Under the pieces are notes generated by a model, which was not told the origin of the DNA, searched no databases, and was given only the letters and a program-made list of their open reading frames with translations. A DNA stretch of 64,000 bases from Coptis chinensis (lineage: Eukaryota; Streptophyta; Magnoliopsida; Ranunculales; Ranunculaceae). A program made the translations under genes and the position numbers. Shown in pieces: positions 23,216 through 34,645 of the stretch; position 1 is the stretch's first letter, and each line of letters starts with the position of its first letter. The stretch is from contig CM027382.1 in assembly GCA_015680905.1 (NCBI GenBank), forward strand, positions 25,021,501-25,085,500. Reading direction: 5' to 3'.

Positions 23216-23930
23216 TTCCGGTTTGAATTTTGGGAGAGGGCGAGGTCGGTCGCTTTCGGGGTAGAATTTCTCTCGCTTGCTTTAGGGCGGTCCATCCACT
23301 GGGGGTGCGGGACCTCGGGGACCTATTAGGCCGAAGTGCGAAGGAAAAATAAGGTACAGTGGGAATGAAACATGAGAGATGAATTGAGATGTAGTTGGGG
23401 TTGTGAGTGTAGAATGAATGCAGTTTTTATAGGTTTTAAATTGCTAAACCGAATTGGGAATTTGCCAAAAAGCTTTAAAGCAATTTCCAGAAATAATAAA
23501 ATTTCTAAAACTGAAAATGGAAAGAACTTATATTCTCTATTCCAAAACAAACCTAATATCTTTTAGGTTGAATTTAGGATAGATACTGCCTAATTCTTCG
23601 AGATTTCATCCTTATCACAATATCTCTTCATAGTGATGCCCATATCGGCAATATTCTCAACCCTCACTCCAACATAATTCTAAACTGGAGGATCATATAC
23701 AAAATCATGCAAGAATACATAATACCACCCCCAAACAATTCGGGAAGGAGGGATTAATGATAAAACAATGCACAATTTAAAAAGAACCGGATTATATTAA
23801 AACGGAAATTCAAACAACATTTAACAACCGAATTTAAATTTAACTACTAAATTTAAACAACTTAATATCCGAACTAAGAAAAATAATAAAAACAACTAAA
23901 TAACATCAAAACCACATATTTTTAGAAAAC

Positions 23931-25091
23931 CTAGCCATGTGATGAAGATGGACCCTGAGATGGAGATTGGGCTTGGTATGAAGAAGGGCCCGAGCCATCC
24001 GTTCTTTGGCGACGACGCTCATGCCTCTCAGACTCATCTGAAATAGAACCTTCCAAGGGTGGCATGCGTCGAAGAATTTCTACTTGGAACAAACGCTGTG
24101 ATTCCATCTCATCCTTTATTACTGTATACTGGGCCTGGTGACACTGGTGGATAGTCTCCATGTTACACAAGATATCTTCCTGACCCTTTTCGAGCATTTT
24201 AAAACTCGTCTGAAGGATCATTTATTTATTTCAAACTATAATTTGCCTATCTCATATATCTTCACAAATAATGTAAATGCAACGCACGCTAGTGTGCAAC
24301 ACTCACATGCATTCTGAATCAGACGTACACCTTTCCAAGACATCTTCATCCAAACATGTCATCTCATCCATTTTCTCATCTGAAACCACCACCCTATCCT
24401 CCGGCAACATCCAAGTCTTTTGGATACACTCATTATAACTGATTTCATTTGCATGCAATTTCAATATCCTCCGCTCAGTTTTTGGTTTATTCCCCCAAGA
24501 CAACATTATCTTCGTAATTAAAACAGGAAATGGTGTGATACTTTTCCCAACTCCTCTAATCATATTTAGCAAAAACTCGAGGATACAGAATTCATACCTC
24601 TTCTCTTGCAATATCCAGAAAACATGCAGACATGTGAACCTGATGTCGCTCACTTTCTCTTTCCCAATGACGTTCTTACCAATCCACTGAGCTACAACCA
24701 GTTGGTTGGTTCACAGAGATGATTGTCGAGCACAATGAGAAGTTGCATTATATTGACCCTCTATAAAGGTGTCGTTCATCAATGTAGGAACTCTAGTATA
24801 TTGGGATTCCTGCACGGTGGCTTTTAGGTGGCGGCCAGGCGTAATGCCTAAAATTTTAGCCAACTTCTCTCTCGATAATTCTTTCCTAGTCCCAGCCACT
24901 TTCATGAAAATTTTTTGACTGTCCAACTATCTCTTCTTATAGAACTGTTTGACCAAATCGGAGTGGTAGAAATCATCTGTCGAGTACCACAACCGATTCC
25001 AACCCCTTCTAATCATCTCGTCACCGTAAAATGGTGCGAAGTGGTCGGCTGTGAATGCTTGTTCTGGCAACAACCTTCGTCTTTGAGCCAT
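23931..25091 (-). pseudogene. Ath-1 env-position ORF 1
   Basis: The start codon is at 25091 (MAQRRRLLPEQAFTADHFAP). The N-terminal part has IRRGWNRLWYSTDDFYHSDL, then REKLAKILGITPGRHLKATV, then VSDIRFTCLHVFWILQEKRY. A low-complexity serine/proline end (QAQSPSQGPSSSHG) closes it at 23931. The block order fits the Athila 3' ORF. Broken at a few places. Confidence 0.62.
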
Positions 25092-26165
25092 TAATATTTT
25101 AGAACGATTTGGGGTTTAAAAGGACTGTGGGAATGGAGTTTGAGACTCCCTTACTAACAAAACAGTAGTGGTGGCGCAGGGGTGGCGCGGCAGTTCGAGT
25201 TTCTTTTAGTTTTGGGTTGTTTTTCGGTGGTGGAAATTTTTGGGATTGGTGGAGGAGCGTTTTGGAGAAGATTTGAAGTTGGAATTGTATTGTGGGCGTG
25301 GGTGTATTGAGGTTTATTTTTATTTTTTTATTTTTGGTTAGGTTTTTGAATTTGGTAATGGCGGAATTGGAAAGAAATCGCAATTCTGTTTGATTTGGAG
25401 GAAGGAGACGCACGCGCGTGCTTTGGGCCCAAGCCCAAAATGATTTTTCGATTTTTGTCGATTTTTAGTGCAACTTCAAACTAAAATTCCCGCTTCGTTA
25501 CCGGTCCGATTTATACGAATGAGATATGGAAATGATCAAGAGAGAATTTCCAATCTAATGATTTATAAAACACTCTATTCCAACTGCGGATGACATATAA
25601 GAATGGAAAATGCCTCAAAGTGCGTGTATAACATAAGTTATGCGAACGAATGAACTCTAATTTTCTAAATAATGTCAACCCGAATCGGAATACAATTAAA
25701 CGACATAAACAACACAACTGGAAAGTTGAACAATCCAGTACAGAAACAAACACCCCACCCCCAAATTTTTTTTTTTTTTTTTTTTGGCAACGAAGTTTAG
25801 AAAATTTGTTTAAAAAGCTGGTCTTTTAAAGTCAGATTCCCGAGACTTTCTATTTTTATGATTTTAACAATTTTTTATTTTTATTTTTTTTATGAAAAAT
25901 ATTTAATATAAGAAAAACAAGAAAATAATAATTGCATAATTCACACCATAGAGGAACATGATTCAAAATATGAGAAAACATGTAAGAGTGGAAAATGTGA
26001 ATTATGTTTAACGTGGACTTAGAATCCGGTACTTACAATCAGACACTCCATAAGGAAGGCCCGGTTACCTGAATGGTGCACTTACCAATATATGGAAATG
26101 AAAGGAAGTACACCAAAAAACAAAATGAGCCGTTTATAGTCAGATACTCGAAACTTTAACAAATA

Positions 26166-26169
<4 letters not shown>

Positions 26170-26246
<77 letters not shown>
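26170..26246. repeat. (TA)n microsatellite, 77 bp
   Basis: Uninterrupted TA dinucleotides inside Ath-1. Confidence 0.97.
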
Positions 26247-26249
<3 letters not shown>

Positions 26250-27689
26250 TTTCATATATCAACGGACTAAAGAGTTGGGGGTCTTTCTATAAATAAATAA
26301 CATGGAATGCACCCCAAACGTAATCAAGCACCAAGATTCTACAACGCAAATTTATTGAAATGAAAGCCAAAATCGATGGATGTTTGTGGAAGATATGGTG
26401 GATATGGATGAATTTTAGACGTAAGGAATGGAAGAAATGAGAATGTAGGTTTGGCACAAAACTCATTCATGGTGTGGGTGGGAACTGTCTCAATTATGAA
26501 AATAAAGGTGTCAAGTGCATTTCCCTTGAGAATTATTTCTGCATTAAGAGGATTTAGAAAATTATTAAGTACAGAAGAAACAAAAGGGTCAAGCGCAAAC
26601 TCCAGGTTCCTTTGAAAGGGTGGAAGGTGGGGAATATTTGTAATGCCCGTATTTAAAATACGTATTTATTAATTAATTAATTAATTAATTTAATTATTTA
26701 TTTAATATTTGATTGGATTGGATTTGGATATGTGGGCTTGGTTTATGGTCCCGAGTCTGTGTTGGGCTTGGGTTTCAAACCCAAGTATATAATCACATTG
26801 TTCTAGAGAATAGGGTTTTGGAGAATAAAAAAATAATACAAATGGAGGCAGAGCTAGAAACTCGTTTGCTAGAGGTGGAGCGCGACGATTTGGACTAGGA
26901 GGATTCGTGGAGTTGTTAAGACAGGTGAGTAGAGTTTATCTCTCACCACTACTAAAACTATGATTTTCGTCTGTTTAGTATTTACGAATTTACTGTCGAG
27001 TGTTTCCGACCAGTTTTTATAATTTTAGTTCTGTCGATATGTTTTAGATTTTAGTTGAACTGTTGAAACTCGGAAAACTGAGATAAAACTGTCGAAGTTT
27101 GATTTGGGCCCATTAATGGTGGCGTGAGCCCAAACAAACAGTGGTCGTGTACATGGCTTGAATAATGTTATACTGTATTGTAGTGTGGGTTGATTTCGGT
27201 TTGGAGGTTGAACTGTTATACAGCTTCGGATGGGTGGTTAAATTGTTGTGGTGGTTTTGTATTGTTGTTTGATGTCGGGGGATCAAGGGATGGAGATTGG
27301 GTGCTGTTGGAGCTCGGAAGAGGGCGTCAATGGTTGCCAAAGCTACAACCAAGAAATCGCCAGTTATTGTTTTGAGCTAGTTTGGTTGAAACTATAAAAT
27401 TGTGTTATGTTTTGATTGTTGGTTGGTTGATTGATAATGGGTTGAAGTGGGGTAGTGAGGGTGCGTGAGGGCTGTCGAGTGGAGCTTGTAGAAGCCGTTA
27501 ATGGCAGCATGAAGATTCCAGATCCAGTTTTGGTTGAGGATTTTAAATTTAAGAATTGAGTTTTTGGCTTTTAGTAAAGTTGTAGGGTTTGTGTTTAGGA
27601 GTGATTTCGGTTGGTTGAAATGGGAGATGGTGGTAGCCGCAAATTTGGGCTGCTGGTGGTGGTAGCTAGTGAGGAAGAAGACCTGTTGG

Positions 27690-27990
27690 TCGGTTTTGGT
27701 CTTGGGCCCGGTTTTGGATTAAATTGGTTGGGCCAAAAACCTTATTTTGTTTGGGCCTATTCTAATTGGTTTTCCTTAGGCCGAACCAAGTTAAGTTTTG
27801 GGCCAGTTCTCTTTGTTTTGTTTTGGGCCGAAATCTAGTAGTGTGTTGGGCCAGTTCCAGATTAAGTGGTGGACCAGTTTTGGTTTAGTTTGGGCCCAGT
27901 TTAGGTTAAGTTGTTTGGCCTAAAGCTAATTGCTTTTCTTTGGACCAGTTTCAAGTTAGTTTTGGGGCCGGTCCATATAACTTAAAATGG
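27690..27990. repeat. Degenerate ttgggcc-rich repeat block
   Basis: Irregular repeats of ttgggccagtttnnggttaa type, spaced about 40-50 bp, inside the long LTR. Confidence 0.55.
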
Positions 27991-28170
27991 ATCTAATTGG
28001 GTCTTTAAATGTTCAGACTTTCGGGTTCTAAGGTTTGGGCTTGGCCAGTTGGGTTCGAACCATTACCTTAGTCAGGAGCCCATGAGCCATGCACATTGAC
28101 CTTTGCCCTTAGCCATGAACCATGGCTATGACTCCCTGAACCTGTTGAACATGGAAATGACACTTTAACT

Positions 28171-28242
28171 TTGACTTTGACTTTGACCGTTGACCATTGA
28201 CTGTTGACTTTGTCCTTTGACCGTTGACTGTGGAATGTTGAC
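28171..28242 (+). promoter_or_regulatory. Cluster of nine W-box cores (TTGACY)
   Basis: TTGAC followed by C or T at 28171, 28177, 28183, 28190, 28197, 28204, 28217, 28224 and 28238, all on the plus strand; one more at 28096. TTGACY is the binding core of WRKY transcription factors. The cluster lies in an LTR. It may equally be a 6-7-bp minisatellite without regulatory role. Confidence 0.55.
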
Positions 28243-29385
28243 TTTTTCTAGATTTTCATATATTTAAGAATATGGACAAATGTAGTAATAAAATATTGTC
28301 GATATTGTATAACCTTGTTTGTCATTATCTAATTAAGTTTTGACGTAAGTAGTGTGTAAAGCATATAAATATTGGCACGTAACTAAAGGAGAATTCTGAT
28401 AATAAGAATTTGATATATATGTTTTTATGAGTATTAAACTACATACGGACTTAGATTCATGGACTTCAGATTTTTGGGATTTGATTGTAGACTGTGGACT
28501 GTTTAATTGTGCTACGTTTTATGTTGTAAATTGTATGGACAAATTAAATGCTAAAATGCTGTGGAAGCTTGTATAAATTTGGTTGTCATTATCTAAATAA
28601 GATTTGACGTTGATATTGTGAAATTATATAATATGTTGGGATATATATATTAAAGGCAATAGTTTTGGAGAAATAAATGTATATCCATTATTTCCAAATT
28701 ATTTTATCCGTGAGATGCTAGTAGAGTATTTGTGGATAGTATATGCAATAATATATTGGCACGTGAAAGAATGAAAGTGGTTATGAGATATAACTGAGAT
28801 ATTTCTAAATATTGTGGCTTAGTGCAATAAGGTATTTGACCTGCACGTGATATAGTGGAATTATTATGAGTCATAAATGTATGATACTTGAATAAATTAC
28901 GTAACGAAAATCCTAGAACCTGACTACCACAACTCATGTGATTTGCCCTATGTGGGCGTATGTGATATGATTGGCCCTTGTGTAGGGTGTATATATAAGA
29001 TGTTGACTGACCCATGTGTTGGGCAATCGTAGCCGAATAATGGCTTGGTTATTCTGTTCGCAAAATAGAACGAGACGCGCGATATTTTATGCCGAATAGT
29101 GGCAGTACTTACATAATGGCTTTTGTGTGAGGGTTACTTGGTGTGCGGCATCCCGCTCAGGGTAGTTACGCACGGAGTGGTTCATTATGTAAGGGGAGGC
29201 ATGTGGATATACATGTTCAGCGTTGGGAAGCGATTGTGGTAGCTAGGGAAACTAGGTAAGACATAGATACGACGTGATTTTAGGGACACGCAAAGAAAGC
29301 CTTAATTAATATAATTATGGTAATGTGTTGGTTAATAATGTATATTTAGATAGATGATTGTATATGGTTTTGTAGAAGTGTGGGT

Positions 29386-30466
29386 TGATAAAAGTAATTT
29401 TACGTATTCTAACTATCTATGCGTAAACACAAATAATCAAATTACGTAAATACGTGTTTATATCAATATTCCTACTCTCAATAATGAAGTAATATCAGAG
29501 AGTCAGGATTCGTTCCACTCTCAATCTATCAAGACTAAATAGAATTCAACTAATCAAACCAAAAGGAACAATGGTGAGAGTGATGTGTTTGGTGTGAAAT
29601 TTCTATACTACCATTCCCAACACAAGAACAATAATAACAATAAGACATAATTAAATTAAACTGAAATTAAAACTTTATAAATCTAAATTTAACAATAGTC
29701 TAAGAATCAAAATGAAGACAACCTAACTTATGAATTTAATGAACAATAATCCAACCCAACATCAATAACTACGAAATGACTAACAACCAAGAAATGAAAT
29801 TAGATCTAAGCAATAGATAAATGACAAAATTGAATTTGATCAATAATAAACTACTTTATTTATCTAATGAAGCAAGAACAATATTTTAATACTTTAAATT
29901 AAAACAAGTGGAAATGAAAACTAATTAAAATAGAGATTTAATTTAGATAAAAATTATTCTGGTAAACTCTATTAACATTGCTTCCTAACCTAACTACTTT
30001 TGCTACCTAACCTAATTGCCATTAACAAAGAGTTGCTTTTGTTTTATACTTCCAGATCCAAAATTCGTGCATTTGGAGCCATGTTTTGGGCCGTGGGCCC
30101 AAAACCCCAGTCTTTTAGTCCTAAAAGGCCTCTTTCTGCAGTTTGGTTTCAACAGACTTTTCGTCCACTTTTGCTCCTCTGATTGGATAAAGGCTTAGAC
30201 CATTGAAAGCTGCGGTCGTTTTGACATAAGCTAATATGCACTGGTTGGTTATTTGTTTTAGACCGAACCTTTACAAAGGCTTTGTCTCCTTGAATCTTGG
30301 CCTTTATTCATAGAACTAGCAACCACCTTTGCCTTTATATCGCTTAAAGTGGCATATTATAATAGACTTTGAAGCCCGAAATACATAGAATTTGTCTTAA
30401 TTATTACTCACATAATTGGTCTTATGATTGTTAAGGGGTTAAAACTACAGTTTTGGGCTCTTATCA
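29386..30466 (-). mobile_element. Solo Athila-type LTR with 5-bp TSD
   Basis: 1081 bp, tgataaaag to gggctcttatca, with TSD tgggt (29381-29385 and 30467-30471). Shares the aaaactacagttttgggctc end and other blocks with the Ath-1 LTRs but lacks any internal sequence. It records one insertion followed by LTR-LTR recombination within the long LTR. Confidence 0.92.
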
Positions 30467-31176
30467 TGGGTCAAACTAATTACTTGGGCGAGACGACCCA
30501 CTCAGTGGAGGAACTACGGATATAATATGCATGGTTGGTTATTTGTTTAGTTAGAATACCTCGATGGAGGAACTACATTCCTTATTTATTATGAGTATAG
30601 TTTGTTGTGTGGTTAGTGGGAAGTTAAAGGCTCAGTGGAGGAGGAACCTGCCTTAGTTATTGAACTTAAGGATGTCGTATTAGTTGTTGGAAGTTAAGGC
30701 GCCTCGGTGGAGGAACTAACTGCCTTATGGATTGTCGATATATTTGGTATAAGTATATGTTGTATTTTAGAGTTACTCACACCAACATTTTTATAATGCT
30801 GACCCGATTTGCATGTTTGCTTATCGGGTGTGTTCATTAAATGAACATAGTTGATAAGTCTTGACAGGTTTAGTGTTGAAGAAGATTGGTTGTTGCTTGT
30901 GGTTTGCGTTAGCGTCACATTTCAAGGTAGGCTTTGTTTTCCTTTGAGGTGATATAGATTTTCAGTTGAGATAAGGTTATTTGCATTTTCATTTGTAAAT
31001 TGTTTTGTAATGAAGATGACTTTTGTTTAAGTTAAAATTTTTATTGGTTTTTAATTATCCACATATTTAAACTGTTTATGGGTTTTTGGGAGTTGAGAGT
31101 GCGTCACACCTCGAAGATCGAAGAGTCGGGAACAAATAATGTTTTTCCAAATTCTGTCGAAATTCGGGGTGTGACA

Positions 31177-33985
31177 ATATTGGTGAGGAAAGATGAATGA
31201 GTGTCAGCTAGAGCTCTTAGGTCTAGATCATTAGAAGCCTTGAGATATGCCAGACATTCCTCAATAGGTGGGTCAAAAGAATCATTGGGATAGAGGGTGA
31301 AAAATTCATCTTCCGTCATAGCGTCATGAGATAAATGGATGTTGGCAGGGTGGGACTCGCGAGGTGGCAGGGATGAGTTGCAAAAGAGTTGAAGGAAATC
31401 TTCCTCAATTTCCTCTACGTCCAAGGAGTATTTGTCGAAGTTGGAACTTCCAAAAGAAAGGAATTTGTGCATCTGGGCATTCGGAAACGTGGTTTTGAAA
31501 TAATCATGAGCTAACCTCTCGATCATGCTAACCTCTCCATCAATATTTGTATAAGGTAACTGTTTGATCGTCTTAAAAACATTAACCGCAACGGAAAGAT
31601 GGCCAAAAGACAAGGACATCGAACTATCGCAGAAGTTTATAAGTGCGTTGGTAGTTGCCAAGAAAGTGCGTCCTAAAATGATTGGAACAGAATCGTTAGC
31701 GACTTCTGTATCGAGAATAACAAAATCTACAGGATAGTAGAAATCCTAAACCTTAACCAGCACATTTTCCATTACACCCTTAGGATACTTGATAGACCTA
31801 TCAGCTAGTTGCAACGTCATTGTTGTAGGTTGCATTTCATGTAGACCTATTTGTTTATATAAATAATAAGGGAGTAAATTAACACTCGCCCGAGGTCTAA
31901 TAAAGCAGTGGTCGTGTGAGTATCCCCTAAGGTGCATTGTACAGTAGGACGACCAGGGTCCTTGTACTTAACTATTCCATTGTGTTCTATTAAAGTTGGA
32001 AACTGTTCCGTTAAAAAGGCGTCTTTAGGAATATTTGTCTTACGCCTTTTAGTGCACAACTCTTTGAGAAACTTAGCATGGTGAGGTAATTTTTTAATTG
32101 CGTCCAGAAAAGGTAAGTTTATCGTTAGATTTTTAAAAACTTCCCTAATCTCGTCAAAATTTGTATCCTTGTTTAACATAGCTAATTTCTTAGGAAATGA
32201 TGGTTTCTCTCTATATTTAGCATATGGATCAACTGGATGTTTAACCTTTGCTTTATGTTTCTTAGGTTGTGGTTTAACTGGTACCTCTATAGCGGTAGGA
32301 TCATCAGTTTCTGTTTCGGTATCTAGTGTAATATCTAGTGTAGGGACAACTAGTGGGATAACGATAGACATAGTTACTTTGTTATCCACCACTCTGCTTG
32401 AACGGAGAGTGTTGATGGAATTTATCTCACCTATGTTTGCATTTTCGTCACTAGTATTATCGTTTACCTCAAATGCTGTGTTTGGTGTTTTAGGATTAGG
32501 TATCGCTTGTCCTGGAAACTCACCTTTGTGTTGCACTTTCTCTTGAGCTAACTGCTGTAAGGAAAGTTGGATGGCTTGTAAAATCTGTTGCTGAGATTGC
32601 ATAAAGGTATCAAAATGATCCGGTTGTGGAGTAGTATTTATTACTGGTTGTGTGATATGAACTATGTCACGTTGATTATTAATGGGTGTATTTTGGTAGT
32701 TATTATTTACCGAAACAATACCTCTATTAGTATTATAATTATTATTGTTATAATTATTATAATTACTCTGACCTTGTCCTTGTCATGGTTGAGCTTGGTT
32801 GTTATAATTATAATTATCCTGACCTTGTCGTGGTCGGCCTTGGTTATAATTGTTTGTTGGCCTAACATTTGGGTTAAGCAACCTTGGAGGTTGTTGATTA
32901 TTTTGCCAACCAAAGTTGGGGTTTTGTCGCCAAGCTGCGTTAGGTTCGCTATTAATGGAACAAACGTTATCTTGTTGTGGTTGTTGTTGTTCATAGGCGA
33001 GAGGACAATAGGAGTCGGGATGCTCTGGACTCGAACAGAAATTACATGGATTGGTGTTGACATTCATGATGGGGATCGGCGTTTGTTGAACAGAAATAGC
33101 TTCTACCTTTTTAGTTAGAGATTCGATTAAATTTTTAAGTTCCGGATCGGGTTTCATTTTAAACATACCAGCGGCCTTTACTGTTGTAGAAGAACTAGCG
33201 GAACGGGAGAAATCGTCACTACCCCCTCAGTTATTATTACGCTTAGTTTGATCTTCTAAAAATTTATAAGCCTCTGAGGCTCCTTTAATTAAGAAACTAC
33301 CCCCATTCATTATGTCAAGGAATTCTTTATGGTGGTGTAGAAGTCCCTTGAAAAAGGCATGAACTAACGTGTCTTTCGCGAGGTTATGTTGTGGACACTC
33401 TATAAGTAGATCGGTGAAACGATTCCAAGCCTCTGAAAATGATTCATGAGGATTCTGTCAAAAGAAATGAATCTTGGAAAGCATTTCATCGGTCTTCAGT
33501 GGTGGGTAAAAATGTTCCATGAATAGTTGAACAAATTTAGCCCACGAGTCCACAGAATTAGGTGCTTGGGTAGTTAACCAAGACGCCGCCTTATCGGCTA
33601 AAGTGAAGGGAAATACCCTTAGTTTAATTTGTTCAGCACCAACCGTAGGATGGTGGAATGTAGTAAGGACTTGGTCAATCCTACGCATGTGCTGATAAGG
33701 TTTTTCATGGTCTAACCCATGAAAAATGGGTAACAAATTAAATATATTCGAGGGAATTCGGAAATCCCCCATTGGGTTTGATAGAACGATGCAAGATTTA
33801 GGGCTATCGTTCAAGGCTTTGTAAAAGTCAGAGAGAGGAGACTCTCTTTCTTCAGCCATTGCTTCAGGTGGTGTGTGTGGTATATTAGTTAGAGGTGTAG
33901 TCAATGGTATACTAGAAAGGCGTGTTTGTTGCCGTTGTCGGTTAATTACGTTAGGCGTTTTTCTTCGGCCTGACCTTAATCTCAT
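31177..33985 (-). pseudogene. Ath-1 gag and protease region
   Basis: Starts at 33985 (MRLRSGRRKTPNVINRQRQQ). The gag block includes NLLPIFHGLDHEKPYQHMRR and TLADKAASWLTTQAPNSVDS. A CX2CX4HX4C zinc knuckle (CNFCSSPEHPDSYC) sits at about 33005-33046, followed by an N/Q-rich stretch. A protease-like domain (NLLPYYLYKQIGL, about 31750-32000) and SLSFGHLSVAVNVFKTIKQL follow. The coding sequence stops at the insertion boundary 31176. Parallels Ath-3 58330-61360. Broken. Confidence 0.87.
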
Positions 33986-34249
33986 GCAAGGCTAAGACTA
34001 ATCTTAATGAAACACAACAACACTCCAAACAATCCTGATATGCTAGTATGAACCTCTAACAGAAGATGCGAGGTGTGGAAGAAAAGAGTACCTGAAAGCC
34101 TCCTTGCTTCACTTATGAATAGCGTCTTGTTTACGCGTGCTCAGTGTATATAACAAGTTAGAACATTGAAAATCTTGAAGAAATGGAAGTTTGATTCAAA
34201 CCTGTGGAAATCGGGTAGTTTTAGCAAAGGGCACGGTCGCGCTGAGAAT

Positions 34250-34500
34250 AGGCCTAGGCTGGGTGCAGTCTTTCAGTCAAGCCGAGTTCAGTGTGTGCAG
34301 TCGCGCGCTCCAAGTTAGCCTTGGTAGGGCGCAGGTCACGCTCAGGCAAAAAGTGGAATTCTAGGTGTGTGGGCGCGGGGTGCGCTCGTGTTTTGCCTTG
34401 GCAGGGCGTAGGTCGCGCTTAGCCAAAAGATGTAATTCCAGGTGTTTAGGCTCAGGGTGTGCTCCAATTTGGCTTGCACAGGGCGCGAGTCGTGCTCCGA
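34250..34500. repeat. 77-bp GC-rich tandem repeats in the Ath-1 leader
   Basis: Units starting gggcgcaggtc (34327), gggcgtaggtcgcgc (34404) and gggcgcgagtcg (34481) with exact 77-bp spacing, plus a partial unit to the left. They lie between gag and the 5' LTR. Confidence 0.82.
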
Positions 34501-34627
34501 GTAATTTTTTCGAGGAAAATTTCAGTGCTGAAACAGACAACCACAGTGAGAATCAAACAAGGGTGGGTGGGTTATGGGACTTTGGAAAATTAATAATTCT
34601 AAAGAAAACAATGCTAAAGGCAACTAA

Positions 34628-34643
34628 GATGGCAGTGGCGCCA
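34628..34643 (-). promoter_or_regulatory. Ath-1 primer binding site
   Basis: The minus strand reads tggcgccactgccatc, 2 nt from the 5' LTR end. Same tggcgcc opening as Tat-2. Confidence 0.75.
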
Positions 34644-34645
34644 TT

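Larger units (their letters stand above)
26639..31176. mobile_element. Long solo-LTR-like insertion (possibly Tekay-type chromovirus)
   Basis: Begins tgtaatgcccg and ends ggggtgtgaca, flanked by a 5-bp TSD atatt (26634-26638 and 31177-31181) inside Ath-1. Removing the Athila solo LTR at 29386-30466 leaves about 3.45 kb with no internal copy of either end and no gag/pol, so it reads as a solo LTR rather than a full element. A 3-4-kb LTR suggests the Tekay/Del group of chromoviruses; that family call is inference. Orientation is unresolved. Confidence 0.65.

Noticed and set aside
27113-27838. Short frames in the long solo LTR
   Set aside because: No domain, low-complexity translation, and the region is repetitive LTR sequence.
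28045-28058. B-box-like gggttcgaacc in the long LTR
   Set aside because: No matching A-box or tRNA-like fold nearby, no tail or TSD.
26639-31176. Complete LTR retrotransposon at this site
   Set aside because: No internal pair of LTRs, PBS, PPT or pol coding was seen; ends and TSD fit a solo LTR better.
32588-33118. 176-codon plus-strand frame in Ath-1
   Set aside because: Low-complexity isoleucine/valine-rich reading opposite the N/Q-rich part of gag; a shadow frame.
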